7,383 bases of DNA from Paludibacter sp. Its GTDB lineage: Bacteria; Bacteroidota; Bacteroidia; Bacteroidales; Paludibacteraceae. The DNA lies in contig JAUSNQ010000181.1 of NCBI GenBank assembly GCA_030655595.1, forward strand, positions 1 to 7,383, read 5' to 3'. The notes below the pieces were generated by a model. It did no database searches. It was not told the DNA's origin and worked only from the letters and a program-made list of their open reading frames with translations. A program made the translations under genes and the position numbers. Every line of letters begins with the position of its first letter. Position 1 is the first letter of the stretch. Shown here one piece after another: positions 1-5,965 of the stretch.

Positions 1-248
1 TCAAAAGCTGCATCCGGAGATTCGAAGGAGGTAATCAGGATATTGGTGTGTTCCATGTATCGTTGACTGATTTCATAACTATCATCAACGATAAATCCAA
101 AATGGCCACCTTTTTCTTCGTCTAATATTCTAGCAAATACAGATGGAGAATCAAAATCGGGAAAGCAAAACCAATCTATGCTCCCTGTTTTTGAAATTAA
201 TGCTGCGGTTCTGCAATTTCCAATGACACCGTAATTTAAGTCTCCCAT
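1..248 (-). CDS. GH15 family glucoamylase/trehalase-like protein, N-terminal fragment (gene continues beyond position 1)
   Basis: The first 82 codons of a minus-strand gene are visible and the rest lies outside the window. The product starts MGDLNYGVIGNCRTAALIS, followed by GSIDWFCFPDFDSPSVFARIL. This is the hallmark N-terminal trehalase-like domain (DUF5911 type) that precedes the (alpha/alpha)6 catalytic barrel of GH15 proteins. Family members hydrolyse alpha-glucosidic bonds (glucoamylase, dextranase or trehalase); the catalytic glutamates lie in the missing part, so the substrate cannot be assigned. No signal peptide is visible, so a cytoplasmic enzyme of storage-glucan or trehalose turnover is likely. 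The start is the ATG at 246-248, because YG(V/L)IGNCRTAAL normally lies within a few residues of the family's N-terminus. Its start is 21 bp from the stop of the marR-like gene with no promoter or terminator seen between them, so the two are probably cotranscribed. Confidence 0.85.
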   Translation of the reverse strand, partial: MGDLNYGVIGNCRTAALISKTGSIDWFCFPDFDSPSVFARILDEEKGGHFGFIVDDSYEISQRYMEHTNILITSFESPDAAF

Positions 249-269
249 TATTAAGCTTTTGATTTATAT

Positions 270-725
270 TTATTCTGAATGATTTTCAAGCAATTTGATT
301 AAATCATTTAATTGGGTTTTCAGGTTTATCAGTTCCTTTATTTTTATATCCGTTGTTTCGATTTTTAATTTCTGTAACAATCGGGATGGAATTTCTGCTG
401 CTTGCTCGCGCATGTTTTTTCCCAGATCAGTCATTCGAACCAGAACTTTTCGTTGATCAGTTTCTGACTGAGTTCGTGTAAGTAAACTCATCGTTTCCAT
501 TCGTTTGAGTAATGGCGTGATTGTATTGGTGTTCAGAATCAGCTTAGTTGCAATTTCATTGACAGTCAATTCGTCTTTTTCCCAAAGGACCATCATCACC
601 AAATATTGAGGATAAGTAATCCCAAGCGCGTCAAGATCATCCTGATAGGCACGGATAATTAACCGTGAAACTGCATAAAACGGAAAGCAGAGTTGGTTTT
701 CTAATTTGAGTTGTTCGTAATCCAT
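270..725 (-). CDS. ohrR: MarR-family regulator, one-cysteine OhrR type (organic hydroperoxide sensor)
   Basis: This 151-residue protein has the usual MarR length and a winged-helix core at about residues 35-110. The segment LTVNEIATKLILNTNTITPLLKRME corresponds to the DNA-recognition helices and R-K-V-L-V to the wing. Several features place it in the OhrR subgroup. LENQLCFPFYAVSR carries Cys13, and ITYPQYLVMMVLWE follows. Cys13, Tyr27 and Tyr38 keep the exact spacing of Cys15, Tyr29 and Tyr40 in Bacillus subtilis OhrR, the peroxide-sensing cysteine and its hydrogen-bonding tyrosines. No other cysteine is present, so it should act as a one-Cys sensor that is inactivated by mixed disulfide formation or over-oxidation. 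It lies between a glutathione peroxidase gene and a GH15 gene on the same strand. The inferred role is repression of the peroxidase gene and perhaps of itself. The symbol rests on subgroup resemblance and no ohr gene is in view. Confidence 0.85.
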   Translation of the reverse strand: MDYEQLKLENQLCFPFYAVSRLIIRAYQDDLDALGITYPQYLVMMVLWEKDELTVNEIATKLILNTNTITPLLKRMETMSLLTRTQSETDQRKVLVRMTDLGKNMREQAAEIPSRLLQKLKIETTDIKIKELINLKTQLNDLIKLLENHSE

Positions 726-737
726 CGTAATAATTTA

Positions 738-745
738 CAAAAGTA
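738..745 (-). promoter_or_regulatory. Candidate -7 promoter element of the ohrR-like gene
   Basis: On the minus strand the bases read TACTTTTG, a full match to the Bacteroidota -7 consensus TAnnTTTG. They lie 12 bp before the start codon, which would give a very short leader. No convincing -33 TTTG/TTG is seen, because that region falls in the spacer of the inverted repeat at 750-782. The identical octamer occurs before the peroxidase gene (1318-1325), so the two may share control. Confidence 0.45.
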
Positions 746-749
746 GCAA

Positions 750-782
750 AATCGGGACTATAAACTAATTTATGTCCCGATT
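750..782. repeat. Inverted repeat AATCGGGAC...GTCCCGATT between gpx and ohrR (operator or terminator)
   Basis: There are perfect 9-bp arms at 750-758 and 774-782 with a 15-nt A/T-rich spacer. The repeat begins 11 bp after the stop of the peroxidase gene and lies just upstream of the candidate -7 box of the regulator gene. Two readings fit. It could be a GC-containing stem followed on the minus strand by TTTTG, a weak terminator for the peroxidase gene. Or it could be an operator overlapping the -33 region of the regulator's promoter. The long loop and short T-run argue against a strong terminator. Confidence 0.6.
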
Positions 783-793
783 ATAAAGATTTT

Positions 794-1279
794 TTAAGCC
801 AATAACTTCTCAATATCTTTGCGAAGTTTTTCTGGTGAAGTTGTTGGAGCATATCGTTTGAAAGGTTTACCGTTTTTATCTAACATGAATTTAGCAAAAT
901 TCCATTTGATATTGTTACCAAGAATTCCACCTTTTAATTCTGATTTTAGATATTGATAAATCGGATGTGCGTTTGCGCCATTTACATCAATTTTTGAAAA
1001 CATTGGAAATGTTACGCCATAATTGATCATGCATCCTGCTTCAATTTCTTTCTCGCTGCCAGGTTCCTGATTGGCAAACTGATTGCAAGGAAAACCTAAA
1101 ATAACCAGCCCTTTATCTTTGTAATCTTTATACAATTTTTCAAGTCCTTCGAACTGCGGAGTCAGACCGCATTTACTTGCTGTATTTACTACTATAATTA
1201 CTTTACCCTTATAAGCGTCCATACCAACTTCTTTTCCTTGTAATGACAAGGCTTTAAATTCATAAAAATTCTGTACCAT
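794..1279 (-). CDS. Glutathione peroxidase family protein (Cys type, probably thioredoxin-dependent)
   Basis: This 161-residue protein has the normal length of bacterial GPx and no signal peptide, so it is cytoplasmic. The motif [13 protein letters not shown] carries the peroxidatic Cys37, where animal enzymes have selenocysteine. FPCNQF and NQEPGS follow, with Gln71 of the catalytic tetrad, and WNF supplies Trp126 and Asn127. Cys83, in the stretch before NYGVTFPMF, matches the resolving cysteine of yeast and plant GPx-like enzymes. Those use thioredoxin rather than glutathione, and I infer the same here. The reaction is reduction of H2O2, alkyl and lipid hydroperoxides to water or alcohols. 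The gene stands 68 bp upstream of the OhrR-type regulator. Its promoter lies between two palindromes (1304-1317 and 1333-1348), which suggests derepression by organic peroxide. The start is the ATG followed by VQNFYEF, typical of the family. Confidence 0.93.
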   Translation of the reverse strand: MVQNFYEFKALSLQGKEVGMDAYKGKVIIVVNTASKCGLTPQFEGLEKLYKDYKDKGLVILGFPCNQFANQEPGSEKEIEAGCMINYGVTFPMFSKIDVNGANAHPIYQYLKSELKGGILGNNIKWNFAKFMLDKNGKPFKRYAPTTSPEKLRKDIEKLLA

Positions 1280-1303
1280 ATTATTTGTTATTAAAATTAT
1301 TTA

Positions 1304-1317
1304 TATCGTTTGCGATA
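1304..1317. promoter_or_regulatory. Candidate operator 1 of the gpx promoter
   Basis: The plus strand reads TATCGTTTGCGATA: 5-bp inverted arms TATCG/CGATA around TTTG. It directly abuts the downstream side of the -7 element at 1318-1325, so it would cover the transcription start. It is an imperfect copy of the palindrome at 1333-1348 (one base differs over the shared 14), and the two centres are 30 bp apart, close to three helical turns. Confidence 0.65.
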
Positions 1318-1325
1318 CAAAAGTA
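1318..1325 (-). promoter_or_regulatory. Candidate -7 promoter element of gpx
   Basis: The minus strand reads TACTTTTG, matching TAnnTTTG of Bacteroidota sigma-ABfr promoters, 38 bp before the gpx start codon. No good -33 TTG is visible; the expected position falls at the edge of operator 2. A promoter with a poor -33, sandwiched between palindromes, is consistent with a regulated gene. Confidence 0.5.
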
Positions 1326-1332
1326 ATTAAAT

Positions 1333-1348
1333 ATATCGCTTGCGATAT
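1333..1348. promoter_or_regulatory. Candidate operator 2 of the gpx promoter
   Basis: The plus strand reads ATATCGCTTGCGATAT, a perfect 7-bp inverted repeat (ATATCGC/GCGATAT) around a TT centre. Size and symmetry suit a dimeric winged-helix regulator. It covers the -33 region of the gpx promoter. The nearby OhrR-type protein is the obvious candidate ligand, by proximity only. Confidence 0.65.
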
Positions 1349-1350
1349 GT

Positions 1351-1480
1351 TTAGGGATGATTATTATGATTTATTAAGATTATGCTGATGGCTTGGTGAC
1401 AGTATCAGTCTTGAAGATTGCCATCAAAAATACTTTCAATCCATTGAAAGGTAGGTGATTGAATCGATGAGTTGATAGCT
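1351..1480. other. Intergenic stretch between the gpx operators and the asd terminator, with palindrome and promoter-like box
   Basis: No convincing gene was found. It holds a perfect palindrome at 1433-1450 (CTTTCAAT-CC-ATTGAAAG) and, directly next to it at 1425-1432, a minus-strand TATTTTTG that fits TAnnTTTG. Downstream on that strand, arms at 1420-1426 and 1386-1392 (TGATGGC/GCCATCA) could form a stem with a 27-nt loop. This could be a second upstream gpx promoter, a small RNA, or chance. Confidence 0.3.
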
Positions 1481-1514
1481 AAAAAAAGGAGTTGCCCGAT
1501 ATGAGCAACTCCTT
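1481..1514 (-). terminator. Rho-independent terminator of asd
   Basis: A perfect 10-bp stem (arms 1486-1495 and 1505-1514, AAGGAGTTGC/GCAACTCCTT) closes a 9-nt loop. On the minus strand it is followed immediately by seven T residues (1481-1487, partly inside the stem). It begins 22 bp after the asd stop codon, the expected place for the end of the asd transcript. Confidence 0.9.
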
Positions 1515-1536
1515 CAAAGGATTCGAAAAAATACGA

Positions 1537-2547
1537 TTATTTGATATCTCCCTCAGCAATCAGGTATTCGGCAATCTGAACTGCATTTAGCGCTGCACCT
1601 TTTTTAATTTGGTCGCTTACGCACCAGAAAGTGATGCCGTTTGGGTTTGCCAAATCTTTACGGATACGTCCAACGTGAACAGGATCTTTGCCTGAAAGGA
1701 ACAAAGGCATCGGATATTTCTTTTCAGCAGGATTGTCGATTACTTCAACTCCCGCAGCTGTAGCAAAAGCAGCACGGGCTTCTTCAACAGAGATTGGTTT
1801 TTCAGTTTCCACCCAAACACTTTCGGAATGAGCACGCAAAGCAGGAACACGTACACACATGGCACTAACCTCCACATCAGAATGCATAATTTTGCGTGTT
1901 TCGTGGTACATCTTCATTTCTTCTTTGGTATAACCATTATCGGTAAATACATCAATCTGTGGAATCAGGTTGTAAGCCAACTGATATGCAAATTTGCTTA
2001 CAGTCGGTTGTTCGCCTGCGAGTACTTGACGGTATTGCAATTCAAGTTCATCCATGGCAGCAGCACCGGCACCCGAAGCAGCCTGATAGGTTGATACATG
2101 TACACGTTTGATATGAGAAAGGTCCTCAAGGGCTTTCAGAGCAACAACCAACTGGATGGTTGTACAATTTGGATTGGCAACAATGCCGCGCGGACGAACT
2201 TTGGCATCAGCAGCATTCACCTCAGGAACCACCAATGGAATATCACTGTCCATGCGGAAAGCACTTGAATTATCGATCATCACAGCTCCGAATTTGGTGA
2301 TATCTTCTGCAAATTCTTTGGAAATACTTGCTCCGGCAGAGGTAAAAACAACTTGATACGGTTTGAAGTCATCTCCGTGTTTCAATTCTTTTACTGTTAA
2401 TTTTTCTCCTTTGAACTCATACACATTTCCCGCACTACGTGAAGAACCAAATAAAGCTAATTCAGTCATGGGGAAGTTACGCTCTTCCAATACGCGTAAA
2501 AACTCCTGGCCTACGGCACCGCTGGCACCAACAATCGCTACTTTCAT
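1537..2547 (-). CDS. asd: Aspartate-semialdehyde dehydrogenase
   Basis: The enzyme reduces L-aspartyl-4-phosphate with NADPH to L-aspartate-4-semialdehyde. That product is the branch point to lysine/diaminopimelate, threonine and methionine. The 336 residues match the usual family length. The N-terminus [15 protein letters not shown] is the nucleotide-binding glycine loop. ANPNCTTIQ carries the catalytic nucleophile Cys128, [10 protein letters not shown] carries Gln155, and [11 protein letters not shown] carries the substrate-binding Arg233 and the acid/base His240. The Cys-Gln spacing (27) and Arg-His spacing (7) equal those of E. coli Asd. The protein is cytoplasmic and expected to form a homodimer. 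The gene stands alone: a terminator follows it and a divergent gene lies upstream. The start is the ATG whose product begins [10 protein letters not shown], giving no extra residues before the first beta strand. Other frames inside it are shadows. Confidence 0.97.
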   Translation of the reverse strand: MKVAIVGASGAVGQEFLRVLEERNFPMTELALFGSSRSAGNVYEFKGEKLTVKELKHGDDFKPYQVVFTSAGASISKEFAEDITKFGAVMIDNSSAFRMDSDIPLVVPEVNAADAKVRPRGIVANPNCTTIQLVVALKALEDLSHIKRVHVSTYQAASGAGAAAMDELELQYRQVLAGEQPTVSKFAYQLAYNLIPQIDVFTDNGYTKEEMKMYHETRKIMHSDVEVSAMCVRVPALRAHSESVWVETEKPISVEEARAAFATAAGVEVIDNPAEKKYPMPLFLSGKDPVHVGRIRKDLANPNGITFWCVSDQIKKGAALNAVQIAEYLIAEGDIK

Positions 2548-2588
2548 TTTTTAAATTATTTTATGGTGATTTTTATTTTATTGTTTTG

Positions 2589-2596
2589 CAAAAATA
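2589..2596 (-). promoter_or_regulatory. Candidate proximal asd promoter (-7 element)
   Basis: The minus strand reads TATTTTTG, fitting TAnnTTTG, with a TTTA 20 bases upstream (2617-2620) as a possible -33 element. It lies 41 bp before the asd start codon. It is one base away from an oppositely oriented box at 2598-2605. Confidence 0.45.
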
Positions 2597-2597
2597 C

Positions 2598-2605
2598 TAA
2601 CTTTG
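2598..2605 (+). promoter_or_regulatory. Candidate promoter of the lamin-tail gene (-7 element)
   Basis: The plus strand reads TAACTTTG, fitting TAnnTTTG. No clear -33 match at the right distance. It would give a leader of roughly 80 nt that includes the hairpin at 2632-2659. Confidence 0.35.
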
Positions 2606-2631
2606 ACCTCTGTGATTAAACCTAAACCAAT

Positions 2632-2659
2632 CAGTCGTTTAAGTCTTGTTAAGCGACTG
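2632..2659. repeat. Hairpin-forming inverted repeat in the asd/lamin-tail divergent region
   Basis: The 11-bp arms at 2632-2642 and 2649-2659 surround the hexanucleotide GTCTTG and have one mismatch, which is a G-U wobble in plus-strand RNA. It could be a leader hairpin of the plus-strand gene or, since it abuts the minus-strand box at 2660-2667, an operator. There is no T-run, so it is not a terminator. Confidence 0.55.
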
Positions 2660-2690
2660 CAAAAGTAATTCATTTTAATAGATTGACCAA
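2660..2690 (-). promoter_or_regulatory. Candidate distal asd promoter
   Basis: The minus strand has TTG (2688-2690), a 20-base spacer and TACTTTTG (2660-2667). This is the best combined -33/-7 match in the window. It fires toward asd, giving a leader over 100 nt long that begins with the inverted repeat at 2632-2659. It overlaps the region just before the divergent gene's start. Confidence 0.45.
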
Positions 2691-2694
2691 CCGT

Positions 2695-4482
2695 ATGAAA
2701 AATTCTATGCTGTTTTTTTTGTTTTTTACGCCTTTTTTATGTTTTGCACAGGTCGAAGAATTCTTTTCTGATGGTAATTTTACTGAGAATCCCATTTGGA
2801 CTGGTGCTGATTCTAACTTTATTGTAAACTCGATAAGTCAATTGCAATCTGCTGCGTCCGCTTCATCTACTTCCTTTTTGTTCACGCCATCTGAATCCAT
2901 TGAAGAAGCTTCGTGGGAATGTAAGTTCTTAATTAACTACACAACATCCGCTTCAAATTATGCCTGTATGTATATCATATCAGACAGGAGTACTTTAGTT
3001 AACGGTCTGAGAGGATATTTTGTTCAGGTCGGCGGTACCAACGATGAGGTTTCGTTGTATCTACAAGAAGGTATGCAAATCGTAAAAATTATTGATGGTG
3101 TAGATAAACGAACAGATGGAAAGCCGGTTGAAATAACCGTGAAAGTAACACGGGATAGCTTGTCGGTTTTTAGTTTGTTTTCTCGATTATCGACCGAAAG
3201 CGATTTCTTTCTTGAAGGGACTATGCAAAACAACAACGTGCTAAAAACCAAGTATTTTGGACTGTCTTTTACCAACACATCTACCACAGGGAATTGTTAT
3301 TTTTTTGATGATATACTCGTAAAGGGAGATAAAATCATTGATACCCATCCACCTGAATTGCTCTCGTTGAATGTCAGTTTGCCGAATACTTTAACGCTTG
3401 GCTTTTCTGAAGTGATGAATTTCTCAGATTTCAAGATTAAAATCAATGATGAATCGGTTTCTGTACTGAATAAAAAAATTGCTCAAGATTTGGAAAACTT
3501 AGAGCTCATGCTCGATATAACATTTGAAAAGGGAGTTTTGTATTTAGTGGAAATCACAGGTTTGACTGATGAAGCAGGCAACCTGCTCGAAAACAACAGG
3601 AAAAGCTTTGCTTTGGCAGAGTCAATCTCGCCGAATGATGTTGTTTTCAACGAGGTGATGTTTAATCATCCGGATAGTTCTTTTGAGTACATTGAGTTAT
3701 ACAATCGTTCTGATAAATTAATTGATCTATCGGGTTTGATTTTTACCACGCGTAAATCAGACGGAACACTGAATTCGGGAAACATAATACCAAAGGGTGT
3801 TATGATGATTCCAAATTCTTACCTTGCCCTGACTAACAACATTGAAATTGTAAGAAAGCACCATGATTGTCCCCTTGAAGCTAATTTGGTTCAGTCCGGT
3901 TGGAGTGCATTGAATAACGAGTCGGCTACATTGGTATTGACAAATGCTTCGAAAGATACGATTTTCGATGAATTTACTTATCAAGCTTCGATGCATCATG
4001 TGCTCATCAAAAACTCGAAAGGAGTCGCTTTAGAGAGAATCTGCGCTGATTTGCCTACCCAAGATTTGAGAAATTGGCATTCTGCAGCATTTGTCCATCA
4101 TTATGGTACCCCAGGCTTCAAAAATTCTCAATTCAGAACATGTAACGATGTAGGTGCTGAAGTTGATCGTTTGTTTTATCTGGAAAGCCAAGTTTTTTCT
4201 CCTGACAATGATGGTGTTGACGATCTTTGTATGCTCAAATATGAACTGCCTGAAGCGGGCTATGTTGCGAATATTGCTGTCATGACAGCCACAGGAGAAA
4301 AAGTCTTTACAATTGCGGCAAATCACGTGCTTGCAGGCGAGGGATTTTTCTTTTGGGATGGCCGGAATCAATCCGGTAAAATCTCAAACATAGGTATTTA
4401 CGTTATTTATACAGAAATTTTTCATCCGCTGAATGGGATTAGAAAACAAATCAAAATACCGGTTGTGCTTTCATCCCGATAA
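2695..4482 (+). CDS. Secreted lamin-tail domain protein with Ig-like and C-terminal FlgD/CHU_C-like domains
   Basis: This 595-residue exported protein starts with a signal peptide (MKNSMLFFLFFTPFLCFA, cleavage near FA-Q). A beta-rich region at about 20-210 has the flavour of a concanavalin/LamG-like fold. Residues about 219-308 look like a bacterial Ig-like (Big_5/SbsA) domain: PPELLSLNVSLPNTLTLGFS, and ITGLTDEAGN near its end. A lamin-tail domain follows at about 315-440, with VVFNEVMFNHP and EYIELYNRSDKLIDLSG typical of that family. The C-terminus at about 500-591 begins FSPDNDGVDD and includes FFFWDGRNQSGK and GIYVIY, as in FlgD-like and CHU_C-type domains of Bacteroidota surface proteins. 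These are often associated with type IX secretion. I chose ATG 2695 over the in-frame TTG at 2683 because it puts the lysine right before the hydrophobic core. The function is unknown; a surface or matrix protein is inferred. Confidence 0.82.
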   Translation: MKNSMLFFLFFTPFLCFAQVEEFFSDGNFTENPIWTGADSNFIVNSISQLQSAASASSTSFLFTPSESIEEASWECKFLINYTTSASNYACMYIISDRSTLVNGLRGYFVQVGGTNDEVSLYLQEGMQIVKIIDGVDKRTDGKPVEITVKVTRDSLSVFSLFSRLSTESDFFLEGTMQNNNVLKTKYFGLSFTNTSTTGNCYFFDDILVKGDKIIDTHPPELLSLNVSLPNTLTLGFSEVMNFSDFKIKINDESVSVLNKKIAQDLENLELMLDITFEKGVLYLVEITGLTDEAGNLLENNRKSFALAESISPNDVVFNEVMFNHPDSSFEYIELYNRSDKLIDLSGLIFTTRKSDGTLNSGNIIPKGVMMIPNSYLALTNNIEIVRKHHDCPLEANLVQSGWSALNNESATLVLTNASKDTIFDEFTYQASMHHVLIKNSKGVALERICADLPTQDLRNWHSAAFVHHYGTPGFKNSQFRTCNDVGAEVDRLFYLESQVFSPDNDGVDDLCMLKYELPEAGYVANIAVMTATGEKVFTIAANHVLAGEGFFFWDGRNQSGKISNIGIYVIYTEIFHPLNGIRKQIKIPVVLSSR

Positions 4483-4520
4483 ATTTGTATAAATTAACAC
4501 CTAATTTCCGATAAATCAGC

Positions 4521-4528
4521 TATCTTTG
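4521..4528 (+). promoter_or_regulatory. Candidate promoter of the FKBP operon (-7 element)
   Basis: The bases read TATCTTTG, an exact TAnnTTTG match in the commonly seen context TATCTTTGCA, 32 bp before the ATG at 4560. The -33 element is weak. No terminator was found between the upstream lamin-tail gene (stop 4482) and this box, so some read-through is possible. Confidence 0.6.
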
Positions 4529-4559
4529 CACTCGTTTAAAATATTTATTAAAATTGTTG

Positions 4560-5144
4560 ATGGAAAAAATAAGTTATGCGTTGGGGATTAGTCTGGGAAA
4601 TAACCTAAAGAATGGTGGTTTTACCGGACTAAGCTATCAAAAACTTGCTGATGGAATTAAGGATGTAATTGAAGGTAATCAGTTGGAAATGAGTATTCAG
4701 GATGCTCAGACTATGATCAATGAGTATTTTCAGAAATTACAGGAAAAAGCTTTCGAGCAAAATATTGAAGCAGGAAAAAACTTTCTGGCTGAAAACGCAA
4801 AAAGACCAGAAGTTAAGACTACACCTAGCGGACTACAATATGAAGTTGTAACAGCCGGAAACGGTGTGATACCAAAAGCTACTGATCAGGTGAAAGTTCA
4901 TTATCATGGGACATTACTCAACGGAATTGTTTTTGACAGTTCGGTAAGTCGTGGCGAACCTGCTACTTTTGGCGTAACTCAGGTCATCCAAGGATGGGTA
5001 GAGGCTTTGCAATTGATGCCTGTCGGCTCCAAATGGAAATTATTCATTCCGTCAGAATTAGCTTATGGCGCTCAAGGAGCCGGTCAATCAATCGGACCGC
5101 ATACAACACTTGTTTTTGAAGTCGAATTACTGGACATTGTATAA
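4560..5144 (+). CDS. Cytoplasmic FKBP-type peptidyl-prolyl cis-trans isomerase (FklB/Mip-like)
   Basis: This 194-residue protein has no signal peptide and so acts in the cytoplasm. Residues 1-80 form a Mip/FklB-type N-terminal helical dimerisation domain (SYALGISLGNNL, then a long helix ending GKNFLAENAK). Residues about 88-194 form the FKBP catalytic domain. Active-site positions known from human FKBP12 are kept: Tyr115 (HYHG), Phe125-Asp126 (FDSS), Arg131, Val-Ile before Gln-Gly-Trp146, Tyr169 (AYG) and Phe186. One flap differs: the FKBP12 Ile-Ile-Pro-Pro stretch reads Ser-Ile-Gly-Pro here. The reaction is isomerisation of Xaa-Pro bonds during folding. It is the first gene of a four-gene run, with 30 bp to the next. 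The start is ATG 4560, since the in-frame TTG codons at 4554 and 4557 add nothing and the family begins at this point. Confidence 0.93.
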   Translation: MEKISYALGISLGNNLKNGGFTGLSYQKLADGIKDVIEGNQLEMSIQDAQTMINEYFQKLQEKAFEQNIEAGKNFLAENAKRPEVKTTPSGLQYEVVTAGNGVIPKATDQVKVHYHGTLLNGIVFDSSVSRGEPATFGVTQVIQGWVEALQLMPVGSKWKLFIPSELAYGAQGAGQSIGPHTTLVFEVELLDIV

Positions 5145-5174
5145 TATAGAACCTCAAATTTCATAAAAAATAGT

Positions 5175-5954
5175 ATGAAAAAAATAGTAATCATTTTGCT
5201 GGCTGTTTCCATAGTTATTGCGGCTGGTGCAAAAGAAAAACAATCAAGAAAAGACAAAAAATCAAAGCAACAGGTTGAAGTGGTGGTTGAGCCGGTGAAT
5301 ATTTTCAACAATGACGTAGATTCAATGAGCTATGCTTTGGGTGTAAATATCGCAACTGATTTGGCTAAAAATTTAGAAACTTTACCGGGCGGAAATTACA
5401 ATGTAGATTTATTCTTACATGCATTCAATGCTGTCTTGAAAGGAGACACTGTTTTATTTGCTTCAGAAGTGTCACAAAACTTTTTGCAAAGTTACTTTGC
5501 TGCAGCACAAGAAAAATTATCGGCTGATAAAAAAGCAGAAGGTGGCAAATTTTTTACTGAAAACGCAAAGAATCCTGCAGTACAAAGTACTGCAAGTGGT
5601 TTGCAATATATCATTTTAAATCAAGTGGAAGGTGCAAAACCCAAAAGTACCGACAATGTGAAAGTACATTATGAAGGTACTCTGTTGGATGGAACGAAAT
5701 TCGACAGCTCTTATGATCGCGGCGAACCCATTGACTTTCCATTAAATCAAGTAATCCCCGGATGGACAGAAGGCATTCAATTGATGACAGTAGGATCAAA
5801 GTATAAGTTTTTCATACCTTATGAGTTGGCTTACGGCGAACAAGGTGCCGGAGGGGTAATTCCTCCGTATGCTGCATTGATTTTTACCGTTGAACTATTG
5901 GGAATCAATCCTCCCGCAATAACAGACCAAATTAAAGAATTAGAAATTAAATAA
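5175..5954 (+). CDS. Exported periplasmic FKBP-type peptidyl-prolyl isomerase (FkpA/Mip-like)
   Basis: This protein has 259 residues. Residues 1-19 are a Sec signal peptide ([19 protein letters not shown], with an A-x-A cleavage site). The mature protein contains no cysteine, so it is neither a lipoprotein nor disulfide-bonded. A very basic linker ([12 protein letters not shown]) leads into the helical dimerisation domain at about 46-135 ([15 protein letters not shown]). The FKBP domain spans about 138-244 with Tyr166 (HYEG), Phe176-Asp177, Trp197 in VIPGW, Tyr220 and Phe237, and it has the canonical VIPPY flap. A short Pro-rich and charged tail ([15 protein letters not shown]) extends past the fold. 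By analogy with FkpA it should assist folding of envelope proteins in the periplasm. It sits 30 bp after the cytoplasmic paralogue and 11 bp before the next gene, so cotranscription is likely. Confidence 0.92.
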   Translation: MKKIVIILLAVSIVIAAGAKEKQSRKDKKSKQQVEVVVEPVNIFNNDVDSMSYALGVNIATDLAKNLETLPGGNYNVDLFLHAFNAVLKGDTVLFASEVSQNFLQSYFAAAQEKLSADKKAEGGKFFTENAKNPAVQSTASGLQYIILNQVEGAKPKSTDNVKVHYEGTLLDGTKFDSSYDRGEPIDFPLNQVIPGWTEGIQLMTVGSKYKFFIPYELAYGEQGAGGVIPPYAALIFTVELLGINPPAITDQIKELEIK

Positions 5955-5965
5955 ATATTACAGAT

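Noticed and set aside
794..1279. Possible selenocysteine GPx
   Set aside because: The active-site codon encodes cysteine (Cys37) and there is no in-frame TGA.
1828..2554. Plus-strand open frames at 1828-2094, 2156-2356 and 2363-2554
   Set aside because: They lie fully antisense to, or overlap the start of, the well-supported asd gene. Their products show no family resemblance.
3024..4371. Minus-strand open frames at 3024-3287, 3757-3999 and 4030-4371
   Set aside because: They are antisense shadows of the lamin-tail gene, with no recognisable domain and no promoter.
4476..4516. Direct repeat CCGATAAAT at 4476-4484 and 4508-4516
   Set aside because: It is nine A/T-rich bases, one copy covering the stop codon of the lamin-tail gene. 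Chance is sufficient.
5084..5799. Minus-strand open frames at 5084-5311 and 5611-5799
   Set aside because: They are antisense to the FKBP genes, and the plus-strand frames carry clear FKBP motifs.
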